DNA of 9,467 nt from positions 1-9,467 of the forward strand of contig JBOHDE010000158.1 of NCBI GenBank assembly GCA_050699035.1. Direction: 5' to 3'. The stretch is from WHTB01 sp050699035. GTDB lineage: Bacteria; Actinomycetota; Actinomycetes; Propionibacteriales; Nocardioidaceae. Below the pieces are notes generated by a model. That model worked only from the letters and a program-made list of their open reading frames with translations, did not search any database and was not told the origin of the DNA. The translations under genes and the position numbers were made by a program. This document shows, piece by piece, positions 1 through 5,838 of this stretch. Position 1 is the stretch's first letter. Each line of letters starts with the position of its first letter.

Positions 1-52
1 TGGAGCGTCTCTCGACCACCACCGCGGTGATGATCAGTCGGGCCTTGGACAT
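1..52 (-). CDS. IS481-family transposase, N-terminal fragment (cut by window edge)
   Basis: Read on the minus strand, the frame opens with ATG at 52 and gives MSKARLIITAVVVERRS before running off the window. This closely resembles the conserved start of actinobacterial IS481-family (DDE integrase-core) transposases, where this stretch leads into an N-terminal helix-turn-helix. A strong ribosome-binding site (GGAGGTGA on the minus strand, about 61-68) sits just upstream. The repeats at 73-123 lie in the right place to be the element's terminus. Only 17 codons are visible, so whether the transposase is intact cannot be judged. The family call rests on recalled similarity of the N-terminus plus the flanking repeats. 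Confidence 0.65.
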   Translation of the reverse strand, partial: MSKARLIITAVVVERRS

Positions 53-72
53 GGGCCGTCACCTCCGGCAGA

Positions 73-123
73 GGTGTCAACTATGTCCCGAGACAGGTGT
101 CAACTATCTCCTGAAACCAGACA
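73..123 (-). repeat. IS terminal region with two tandem end-type repeats
   Basis: Two copies of a 23-bp unit lie head to tail. The first (73-95) starts GGTGTCAACTATGTCCCGAG and the second (96-118) starts GGTGTCAACTATCTCCTGAA. The first 12 bases are identical and the rest diverge. Read on the minus strand, the outer edge begins TGTCTGG at 123, and TG...CA termini are typical of IS481-like elements. This is probably the left end of the element whose transposase starts at 52, with the duplicated units acting as transposase-binding sites. The exact outer boundary is inferred. Confidence 0.55.
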
Positions 124-151
124 CTGCACCTGCCACACTGCACGTGCCACA
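124..151. repeat. 14-bp tandem duplication
   Basis: CTGCACCTGCCACA (124-137) is followed directly by CTGCACGTGCCACA (138-151), which matches at 13 of 14 positions. The pair fills most of the 34-bp gap between two IS-end-like motifs that point away from each other. It may be a scar of local duplication near an insertion, but this is not shown. Confidence 0.6.
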
Positions 152-157
152 CCGTGC

Positions 158-180
158 TGTCTCGGGACACCGTTGACAGG
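158..180 (+). repeat. Second, inverted IS-end-like motif (solo end)
   Basis: The sequence starting TGTCTCGGGACACCGTTGAC at 158 matches the reverse complement of the 73-95 repeat at 19 of 23 positions (12 identical, 2 different, 7 identical, 2 different). It points into the right-hand flank, where no transposase frame follows. It may be the end of a related IS copy whose body has been lost, or a chance inverted copy. Confidence 0.45.
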
Positions 181-419
181 GGTCTCACCCTCACGGAGGC
201 CGGCTCGAGCCGGTTGGCGCCGGCCCGCGACTAACTGCGTCCAGGGTGCGCGGAGCCGCAGCGCGCGGACCGTAACGTCGGCGGGGACACTCTCCGGGCA
301 GCACGGCCGGGCCGCGAGTAGGCCCTTCACCGCGTCGGCGGCGTGTGGGGGCGGGCGGGTGCAGCAGGCCTGGTGACCGTCATTCTGGTGCTGGAGCCAT
401 CCTTGTTTAGCAACTTATT
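181..419. other. Gene-free GC-rich spacer
   Basis: No frame here on either strand has a ribosome-binding site or a recognisable protein pattern. The frames that are open encode Arg/Pro/Ala-rich low-complexity peptides, as expected by chance in GC-rich DNA. Base composition changes sharply near 400 to the AT-rich control region of the next operon. I see no RNA gene or clear terminator in this stretch. Confidence 0.5.
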
Positions 420-494
420 ATCGACCTTCATCGATGGTTGCATTAATCGAAGTAGATCGATACTCTCGTGGCTCATATATCGAGATGTATCGAT
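420..494. promoter_or_regulatory. Three-copy operator array, ATCGA-N5-ATCGAT
   Basis: Three 16-bp sites share one pattern. Site 1 (420-435) is ATCGA-ccttc-ATCGAT, site 2 (446-461) is ATCGA-agtag-ATCGAT, and site 3 (479-494) is ATCGA-gatgt-ATCGAT. The 5-bp spacers differ while the boxes are fixed, as expected for paired half-sites of a dimeric DNA-binding protein. Each site can also be read as the symmetric pattern TCGA-N6-TCGA. Site 1 lies upstream of the proposed -35, site 2 touches the proposed -10, and site 3 lies downstream of the expected transcript start. Repression is therefore the simplest reading. Because an MFS/ArsO-type operon follows, an ArsR/SmtB-type repressor is a reasonable guess, but no regulator gene is in the window. 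Confidence 0.6.
438..466 (+). promoter_or_regulatory. Putative promoter of the MFS-ArsO operon
   Basis: TTGCAT (438-443) is followed, 17 bp later, by TACTCT (461-466). Both resemble the -35 and -10 elements of a housekeeping sigma-70 promoter. Transcription would start near 473, leaving a leader of about 35 bases before the ATG at 509. The elements sit between and over the ATCGA operator sites, which supports their role. Confidence 0.45.
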
Positions 495-508
495 GAATGG
501 AGTCGGCG

Positions 509-643
509 ATGTCGGACCTGCTCGTTGTCGTTGGTGCCGGGCCGGCGGCCGGGGCGTTCGACGAGCCCACCGAGTCTGGCGGCGGCTGTGGTCCATCCGG
601 CGAGGTTGAGGCGCTGGCTCTGGTCGCACCGCCGAATCGATGA
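509..643 (+). CDS. Short 44-aa ORF heading the operon (leader peptide or gene remnant)
   Basis: ATG at 509 is preceded by GGAG at 498-501 (7-base gap), and the frame ends in TGA at 641-643. That stop overlaps the ATG of the MFS gene (ATGA), so translation of this ORF could feed the transporter, which has no clear ribosome-binding site of its own. The peptide starts MSDLLVVVGAGPAAG, like the first strand and glycine-rich loop of a Rossmann dinucleotide-binding protein such as a thioredoxin reductase or flavoprotein. The remaining 29 residues (one Cys, Gly/Pro-rich) do not continue that fold. It may be the stump of a deleted flavoprotein gene kept as a translational leader, or a true small protein. 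I do not recognise it as a family. Confidence 0.4.
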   Translation: MSDLLVVVGAGPAAGAFDEPTESGGGCGPSGEVEALALVAPPNR

Positions 644-1866
644 GCCGCGGTGCCGCCGCGCTGGAGGAGACGCGGGCGGTGTCTCGCGCGGGGCCTCGGG
701 TTGTCCTAGCGACCCTGTGCGCGACACAGACCACCAGCTGGGGAGTGCTGTACTACGCGTTCCCGGTGCTGGCCGGCGACATCACGACGGATACCGGCTG
801 GTCGATGGCGGCGATCACCGCGGCGCTGTCGGCCAGCCAACTCGTCGCCGCGCTCGTCGGGATCCCGGTGGGCCGCTGGTTGGACCGGCACGGCCCGCGC
901 GGGGTGATGACGACCGGATCGGTGCTCGCGGTCCCCGCGCTCGCCGCGGTTGCCTCGGCGCAGAATCTGGCGTGGTTCATCGGCGCGTGGCTGGTGGTCG
1001 GGGGGGCGATGGGTGCGGTGCTCTACCCGCCCGCGTTCGCTGCGTTGACCCGCTGGTACGGCCCTGACCCCGTACGGGCTCTCACCATCCTCACCCTCGC
1101 CGGTGGGCTGGCCAGCACGGTGTTCGCGCCGCTCACCGCCGCGGTGGCTGCGCAGCTGGACTGGCGCGCGACCTATCTCGTGCTCGCCGCGATACTCGCG
1201 ACCGTCACGATCCCGGCGCACTGGTTCGGACTCCGGCCGCCATGGCCGCCGCGACCCGAACCCGAACCCGGCCTCGCTGAAACCCACCCGAGGGACGTGA
1301 CCCGCAGCCGGGCCTTCGTCGCGCTGGCCGTGGCGTTGAGCCTGGCGGCGCTCGCCGCCTTCGCCGCCTTGATCAACCTGGTGCCGCTGCTGACGGAGCG
1401 GGGGGTGCCGATCGGGGTAGCCGCGGTCGCGCTCGGGCTCGGCGGCGCGGGCCAGGTCGTCGGGCGGCTCGGGTACGCCACGATCGTGCGCCGGACCAGC
1501 GTGCTGAGCCGCACAGTGGCGATCCTGCTCGCGCTGGCGGCGACGACCGCGGCGCTCGGGGTGCTGACCGGGGTTGCCCTGATCGTCGGTGCGGTGGCGG
1601 CCGGCATGGCCCGCGGGGTTTTCACGCTCTTGCAGGCCACCGCGATCACCGACCGGTGGGGACGCCGGAATTACGGCCAACTCAACGGGCTGCTGTCCGC
1701 ACCGATGACGATCACGATGGCGCTGGCCCCGTTCGTCGGAGCGGCGAGCGCCGACCTGCTCGGCAGCTACCGCGCGACATTCCTCGCCCTCGGCGCGCTG
1801 GCCGCGGTCGCGGTCGTGGTCGCCCTGCTGACCATTCCCACCCACAATCGAAAGGCATATCCATGA
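640..1866 (+). CDS. MFS transporter (putative arsenical or toxic-compound efflux)
   Basis: This is a 408-residue inner-membrane protein with about 12 hydrophobic segments in two halves. A charged, proline-rich cytoplasmic loop (about 199-224) separates them. The MFS loop 2-3 signature is visible as GRWLDRHGPRGVM (78-90), with a weaker repeat in the second half (GQVVGRLGY, 271-279). The early segment TTSWGVLYYAFPV resembles the CynX/oxalate-formate-antiporter-like side of the superfamily. The start overlaps the stop of the short upstream ORF, and the stop overlaps the start of the ArsO-like gene, both by ATGA, giving a tightly coupled operon. The MFS call is secure. The substrate is inferred from the neighbour only: an arsenical or its oxidised product is plausible. 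It is not recognisably ArsJ, and I cannot assign it to ArsK. Confidence 0.9.
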   Translation: MSRGAAALEETRAVSRAGPRVVLATLCATQTTSWGVLYYAFPVLAGDITTDTGWSMAAITAALSASQLVAALVGIPVGRWLDRHGPRGVMTTGSVLAVPALAAVASAQNLAWFIGAWLVVGGAMGAVLYPPAFAALTRWYGPDPVRALTILTLAGGLASTVFAPLTAAVAAQLDWRATYLVLAAILATVTIPAHWFGLRPPWPPRPEPEPGLAETHPRDVTRSRAFVALAVALSLAALAAFAALINLVPLLTERGVPIGVAAVALGLGGAGQVVGRLGYATIVRRTSVLSRTVAILLALAATTAALGVLTGVALIVGAVAAGMARGVFTLLQATAITDRWGRRNYGQLNGLLSAPMTITMALAPFVGAASADLLGSYRATFLALGALAAVAVVVALLTIPTHNRKAYP

Positions 1867-2933
1867 CCGAGACAGACGTCGTCGTCGTTGGCGCGGGCCA
1901 GTCCGGGCTCGCCGCGGCCCGTACCTTGCGGTCACAGGGGATCGCGCCGGTGGTACTCGAGGCCGGCCCGGAGCCGGTCGGGTCATGGCCGCACTACTAC
2001 GACAGCCTCACGGCGTTCTCCCCCGCGCGGCACAGCGGCACGATCGGCGCGGCGTTCCCCGGCGATCCCGACCGCTACCCGCACCGCGACGAGGTGGTCG
2101 ACCACTTGCGCCGCTACGCCGCCGGCCTCGATGTCGACATCCGAACGAACACTCCGGTGACCGCGGCCGAGGCCGACGGGGCGGGTTTCCTCGTGCGCAC
2201 CGCGGCGGGCGACACCATCCGCGCCGCCGGTGTGGTGGCCGCCACCGGCTCGTTCGCCAACCCGCACGTGCCGATGCTGCCCGGCCAGGCCGACTACACC
2301 GGTCGCCTGTTGCACGTATCCGCCTACCGCAACCCTGAGCAGCACGCCGGTGAACGCGTCGTCGTGGTCGGCGCCGGCAACTCGGCTGTCCAGGTCGGCT
2401 ACGAGCTGGCCAAGGTGGCGACGTTGACGTTGGCCACCCGGCGTCCCCTCGCGTTCCTGCCCCAGCAGCGCAACGGCCAGGACCTGCACCACTGGCTCGC
2501 GACCACCGGTTTCGACCTGCTCCCCCCTGAATGGCTGACCAACTACTTCGACGGCACTCTTGTGGTTGACACCGGCGACTACCGCGACGCCGTGGAGACC
2601 GGTCGGCTGGACCGCCGGGATATGTTCACCGCGTTCGACACCAATGGCGTCGTGTGGTCGGACGGCACGCGCGAGGATGTCGACACGGTCATCCTCGCCA
2701 CCGGCTATCGCCCGAACGTGGCGTTTCTGGAGCCGCTTGGCGCGTTGGACGACGGCCTACCCCGACACTCCCACGGCATCTCAGCCACCCATCCCGGGCT
2801 GGTCTACCTGGGACTGGAGTTCCAGCGGTCGTTCTCGTCCAACACCTTGCGTGGCGTGCATCGCGACGCAGAGTACGTGATCCCCAACGTGGTCGCCCAT
2901 CTGCGCGGCGCCGCGGCCGCGGTTGGCCTGTGA
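1863..2933 (+). CDS. arsO: ArsO-like NAD(P)H-dependent flavin monooxygenase
   Basis: This 356-residue soluble flavoprotein has two dinucleotide-binding folds. The FAD site is VVVVGAGQSG (6-15) and the NAD(P)H site is VVVVGAGNSA (166-175). The ATG motifs typical of flavin monooxygenases and pyridine-nucleotide oxidoreductases appear at 127-129 (ATGSFANPHVP) and 279-285 (ATGYRPN). The C-terminal stretch LGLEFQRSFSSNTLRGV (317-331 region) fits proteins annotated as ArsO in actinobacterial arsenic operons. ArsO proteins are thought to oxidise arsenical species, but their chemistry is not firmly settled. I chose the ATG at 1863 because it overlaps the MFS stop (ATGA) and places the FAD motif at the normal distance. 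The frame is open further upstream, but that part lies inside the MFS gene. A general flavin monooxygenase acting on another toxicant is the alternative. Confidence 0.8.
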   Translation: MTETDVVVVGAGQSGLAAARTLRSQGIAPVVLEAGPEPVGSWPHYYDSLTAFSPARHSGTIGAAFPGDPDRYPHRDEVVDHLRRYAAGLDVDIRTNTPVTAAEADGAGFLVRTAAGDTIRAAGVVAATGSFANPHVPMLPGQADYTGRLLHVSAYRNPEQHAGERVVVVGAGNSAVQVGYELAKVATLTLATRRPLAFLPQQRNGQDLHHWLATTGFDLLPPEWLTNYFDGTLVVDTGDYRDAVETGRLDRRDMFTAFDTNGVVWSDGTREDVDTVILATGYRPNVAFLEPLGALDDGLPRHSHGISATHPGLVYLGLEFQRSFSSNTLRGVHRDAEYVIPNVVAHLRGAAAAVGL

Positions 2934-3014
2934 CCGGTGGTCAGACTTAGTGGGTTCCCGGGTCTTGCGGAGTGGTTGAGGGCTCCTCGTCCCTAGGTCG
3001 ACTCGACGGCTGCC

Positions 3015-3043
3015 CGGGTGCGCCGGCGTGCCGAAGCCACCCG
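3015..3043 (+). terminator. Possible terminator hairpin after the ArsO-like gene
   Basis: CGGGTG (3015-3020) can pair with CACCCG (3038-3043) across a 17-base GC-rich loop that could fold further. It lies between the end of the monooxygenase gene and the next promoter, and has no U-tract, as is common in actinomycetes. The support is weak: the stem is only 6 bp. Confidence 0.3.
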
Positions 3044-3055
3044 AAGATGCCGAGG

Positions 3056-3082
3056 TGTCACAGCCGGGTCTGCCGTCTTGTC
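3056..3082 (+). promoter_or_regulatory. Putative ECF41 (SigJ-type) autoregulated promoter
   Basis: TGTCACA (3056-3062) is followed by exactly 16 bp and then TGTC (3079-3082, within TGTCAT). Published ECF41/SigJ promoters have TGTCACA or GTCACA at -35 and a CGTC-type -10, with a 16-bp spacer reported for the SigJ promoter. The -35 is a full match, and the -10 keeps the GTC core with T in place of C. The transcript would start near 3090, about 30 bases before the epimerase ATG. A perfect CGTC at 3074 also occurs, but only 11 bp after the -35. The ECF41 gene two ORFs downstream makes autoregulation likely. Confidence 0.6.
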
Positions 3083-3120
3083 ATGTGGGGTGGAGGTAGT
3101 TCTCGATCAGGGAGTTGATC

Positions 3121-4056
3121 ATGAGAGTGTTTGTGGCGGGAGCGACCGGAGCGATTGGTAGGCAGCTGGTGCCGCGTTTGGTCGCCGGAGGTCACGAGGT
3201 TCATGGCATGACGCGTAGCGAGTCAAAACAGGCCATGCTCGATGAGCTGGGCGCTGTGCCGGTGGTCGCGGACGCGCTCGATCCCGATCAGGTCGCGGAG
3301 GCGGTGGGCATGGCGAGGCCGGAGGTGATCGTCCATCAACTGACCGCGATTGGAGCGCTGGACATGCGTCACTTCGATCGCGACTTCGCGTTGACCAACC
3401 GTCTGCGGACCGAGGGCACGGACTATCTGCTCTCGGCCGGGCAGGCCGTGGGGGTGCGGCGGTTCGTGGCACAGGGGATAGCGGGCTATGGCGCATACAT
3501 GCGCACCGGTGGGCCGGTGAAGAGCGAGGAGGACCCACTCGACCCGACGCCCGCGCGCGAGATGCGCGCGACCCTGGCCTCGATTCACCGTCTCGAGGAG
3601 GCGGTCCTGGGTGCGCGGTGGACGGAGGGGATCGTGCTGCGTTACGGCGCGTTCTACGGGCCGGGCACATCGCTCGCGCCGGGTGGGGAGCAGTTCGAGA
3701 TGATCCGCAAGCACAAGTTTCCCCTGGTCGGCGATGGTGAAGGGGTGTGGTCCTTCATCCACGTCGCCGACGCGGCGGAGGCGACGGTGGCGGCGATCGA
3801 GCGCGGCAGTCGGGGCGTCTACAACGTGGTCGACGATGACCCAGCCCCGGTCGCCGAGTGGTTGCCCGCCCTGGCTCAGACGCTGGGCGCCAAGAAGCCC
3901 GCGCGCGTGCCGCGTTTCATCGGACGGCTGTTTGCTGGGGAGACCGGCGTGATGTTCATGACCGAGCTTCGCGGCGCCTCCAACGCCAAGGCAAAGCGCG
4001 AGCTTGCGTGGCGCCCAGCGCATCCGAGCTGGCGTGAGGCATTCGCGGCGGCATGA
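3121..4056 (+). CDS. NAD(P)-dependent epimerase/dehydratase-family protein (ECF41 partner)
   Basis: This 311-residue extended/atypical SDR has the Rossmann nucleotide loop GATGAIG at residues 7-13 near the N-terminus. Typical C-terminal substrate-domain features follow: VLRYGAFYGPG in the middle, then WSFIHVADAAEATVAAIE and YNVVDDDPAPV. The usual catalytic YxxxK is not seen where expected: the aligned helix reads ASIHRLEEAV. It may thus be an atypical SDR rather than a classical sugar epimerase. ATG 3121 is preferred over the in-frame TTG at 3115 because GGGAG (3110-3114) then sits 6 bases upstream. The stop overlaps the start of the sigma gene (ATGA). Epimerases are one of the three partner classes (decarboxylase, oxidoreductase, epimerase) found beside ECF41 factors and controlled by them. 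The substrate is unknown. Confidence 0.9.
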   Translation: MRVFVAGATGAIGRQLVPRLVAGGHEVHGMTRSESKQAMLDELGAVPVVADALDPDQVAEAVGMARPEVIVHQLTAIGALDMRHFDRDFALTNRLRTEGTDYLLSAGQAVGVRRFVAQGIAGYGAYMRTGGPVKSEEDPLDPTPAREMRATLASIHRLEEAVLGARWTEGIVLRYGAFYGPGTSLAPGGEQFEMIRKHKFPLVGDGEGVWSFIHVADAAEATVAAIERGSRGVYNVVDDDPAPVAEWLPALAQTLGAKKPARVPRFIGRLFAGETGVMFMTELRGASNAKAKRELAWRPAHPSWREAFAAA

Positions 4057-4970
4057 CCGATCACGAGCGACTGCTTGACGAGCTGCGGCCGGGCGCGTTC
4101 GCGATCGCCTACCGGATGCTCGGCAGCGTCGCCGAGGCCGAGGACGTGGTGCAGGAAGCGCTGCTGCGAGTGCATCAGGCGCTTGACACCGGCGAGCAGA
4201 TCGCATCGCCGCGCGCGTTCGTCGCCACCGTGACCACCCGGCTGGCGATCAACGAGCTGCACTCCGCGCGTGCCCGGCGCGAGCGCTATGTCGGCGAGTG
4301 GCTGCCAGAGCCGATCATCACCGACGGCCACGATGATCCGGCGAGGCATGCTGAGACAGCCGACTCGTTGTCGCTGGCGATGCTGGTCCTGCTGGAGACC
4401 CTCTCGCCCGAGCAGCGAGCCGTACTTCTGCTGCACGATGTGTTCGACTACGGGTATCCGCAGATCGCGGCGATCGTCGGCAAGAGCGAGGCCAACGTGC
4501 GCCAGCTCGCCACCCGCGCCAGACGCCACGCCAAGCAGCGCCGGCCCCGCTTCCAAACGACGCGCGAGCAGCGCGACGAGCTGGCACGACGGTTCTTCGC
4601 GGCCGCCGAGGAAGGCGATCTCGCTGGGCTCGAGGCGCTGCTCGCTCACGACGTGGAGCTCACCGCCGACGGCGGCGGCAAGGTTCCGGCGCTCGTGCAG
4701 TCGCTGCGTGGGCGCAACCGTGTCGCGCAAACGGTGATCAACTGGATCCGCCGGATCGCGCAACTTCCGGGTGTGTCGTTGCACCTCGTCGAGGTCAACG
4801 GCGGCCCCGGAGCGCTCCTTCTCGACGAACAGCAGCGGCTACTCGGCGTGTGCGCGATCGACATCGCTGGCGGCCAGATCACCAGCATCAGCGGGATCGT
4901 CAACCCCGACAAGCTGACGCACCTCGGGCCGGTCGCCGACCTCAGATCGCTACTGAGGTCGGCGAGATGA
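4053..4970 (+). CDS. ECF41-family RNA polymerase sigma factor (SigJ-like) with SnoaL-like C-terminal domain
   Basis: This is a 305-residue sigma factor. Region 2 spans about 8-72 (YRMLGSVAEAEDVVQEALLR) and region 4 about 105-158, with the helix-turn-helix at YPQIAAIVGKSEANVRQLA. A SnoaL/NTF2-like extension covers about 172-290. All three ECF41 hallmark motifs are present: WLPEP (83-87) in the linker between regions 2 and 4, and DGGGK (206-210) and NPDKL (284-288) in the extension. In this family the extension modulates sigma activity in place of an anti-sigma factor, and none is encoded nearby. The start overlaps the epimerase stop by ATGA, with no strong ribosome-binding site, so translation is probably coupled. 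The likely target is the promoter at 3056-3082. The family is certain; the inducing signal is unknown. Confidence 0.96.
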   Translation: MTDHERLLDELRPGAFAIAYRMLGSVAEAEDVVQEALLRVHQALDTGEQIASPRAFVATVTTRLAINELHSARARRERYVGEWLPEPIITDGHDDPARHAETADSLSLAMLVLLETLSPEQRAVLLLHDVFDYGYPQIAAIVGKSEANVRQLATRARRHAKQRRPRFQTTREQRDELARRFFAAAEEGDLAGLEALLAHDVELTADGGGKVPALVQSLRGRNRVAQTVINWIRRIAQLPGVSLHLVEVNGGPGALLLDEQQRLLGVCAIDIAGGQITSISGIVNPDKLTHLGPVADLRSLLRSAR

Positions 4971-4981
4971 CCTACTCCGTA

Positions 4982-4997
4982 GCCGGGTAGTCCCGGC
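4982..4997 (+). terminator. Possible terminator hairpin after the ECF41 gene
   Basis: GCCGGG (4982-4987) and CCCGGC (4992-4997) form a perfect 6-bp GC stem with a 4-base loop (TAGT). It lies 12 bases after the sigma-factor stop. There is no U-tract, as often in actinomycetes. A short stem of this kind can also occur by chance in GC-rich DNA. Confidence 0.4.
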
Positions 4998-5279
4998 GCA
5001 GCGGCCAGATTCCGCGCTCGTGGCGGCACTCAGGTCTCATCCGGAAGGACAACTGACACACCCAGCGGCGTGCGGCGGCGCCCAGTCCCGTGGAACACCA
5101 GAATCGCGTCAGTACATGACATTAGTCACGCGATGTGGGGCCAGGACTCAGTCCGGCTCATCTCTGGGCGGCGTGGACGCAGTCGCCCCAGGACGATCCG
5201 ACGCTCGGCCTGGGCAACAGTCGGTGAGACCCCGGCGACGTCGGAGGCGGGCTCACCATCCCGGCGAGTCGGACATTGG
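4998..5279. other. Gene-free convergent intergenic region
   Basis: This lies between the ends of the plus-strand ECF41 gene and the minus-strand FMN reductase gene. Frames open here are Arg/Ser/Pro-rich and lack ribosome-binding sites or family features, so I call no gene. One weak stem, GGTGAG (5223-5228) with CTCACC (5252-5257) and a 23-base loop, lies just past the reductase stop. It could contribute to termination on the minus strand. Confidence 0.45.
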
Positions 5280-5833
5280 TCATGCACTCTCCGCGAAGTC
5301 TGCTCCGTCCGAGGCTCCAGTCAGCTGTTGCACGATGGCGAGGAGTGTGGAGTGCAGGCCGGAGTCGTTCAGCCGCCCGTTCTCGTCGAATGCGGTGTCC
5401 GCCTGAGCAACGGGGAGTTCCCTGTCGATGACATCAGCACCGATCACGGAGAGCACCTTGCGGAGCTCCGCTTGCGCCCAGACCGCTCCGAACAGTCCCG
5501 TGGACGCGCCGACGACGGCCACCGGCTTGTCCTTGAGGGGGTTGGTGGGGAGCGGGGTGGATGCCCAGTCCAGTGCGTTCTTCAGATGTCCGGGAAGCGA
5601 GGCGTTGTACTCCGGGGTCGCGATGACGACGGCGTCGGCCACCTCCATGGCCCTCCGCAGCTCCCGCACGGCCGCGGGAGGGTCGAGGTCGTCGTCGTAC
5701 GCCGGGATGCCGGCAAGGCCTTCGAACACCCGGAGGGCCGCGCGCGATCGGGGAGCTCGTCCTGTACGGCGGACAACAGCCGCCGGTTGTACGAATCCTG
5801 CCGGAGGCTTCCGCACAGGCCGAGGATACGCAT
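5280..5833 (-). pseudogene. NADPH-dependent FMN reductase (flavodoxin fold), frameshifted
   Basis: ATG at 5833 (minus strand) starts MRILGLCGSLRQDSYNRRLL, the FMN-phosphate-binding start of the NADPH-dependent FMN/azo/quinone reductase family. The downstream part is in another frame: VFEGLAGIPAYDDDLDPP, then the hallmark ATPEYNASLPGHLKNALDW and VAVVGASTGLFGAVWAQ, ending in TGA at 5280. The switch falls in a (CG)4 tract at 5739-5746. Removing one CG restores ELPDRAALRVFEG and a full product of about 183 residues. GAGGGG about 8 bases upstream supports the start, and YceI ends 5 bases before the ATG, so the two form an operon. Such enzymes reduce FMN, quinones or azo compounds for redox defence. 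The frameshift may be a real slippage mutation or a base-calling error in a hard GC tract. Apart from the shift, every family motif is preserved. Confidence 0.88.
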
Positions 5834-5838
5834 CGCTG

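Noticed and set aside
100..330. 76-codon minus-strand frame near the IS end
   Set aside because: It has no ribosome-binding site or family pattern and begins among the IS repeats; it is low-complexity GC-driven sequence.
427..497. Large hairpin from TTCATCGAT (427-435) and ATCGATGAA (489-497)
   Set aside because: The 9-bp inverted match arises from the ATCGAT boxes of operator sites 1 and 3. With a 53-base loop it is better explained as repeated operators than as an RNA structure.
706..1986. 426-codon open frame on the minus strand
   Set aside because: It is antisense to the MFS gene and extremely rich in Arg, Gly and Gln, with no recognisable domain.
3074..3077. Perfect CGTC as the -10 of the ECF41 promoter
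   Set aside because: It lies only 11 bp after TGTCACA, too short for an ECF promoter. The GTC at 3080-3082 has the expected 16-bp spacing.
3115..3117. TTG as the epimerase start codon
   Set aside because: It directly abuts the GGGAG ribosome-binding site. ATG 3121 has proper spacing and a normal N-terminus before GATGAIG.
3223..4206. 327-codon open frame on the minus strand
   Set aside because: It overlaps the epimerase and sigma-factor genes in antisense, and only those show family motifs and coupling signals.
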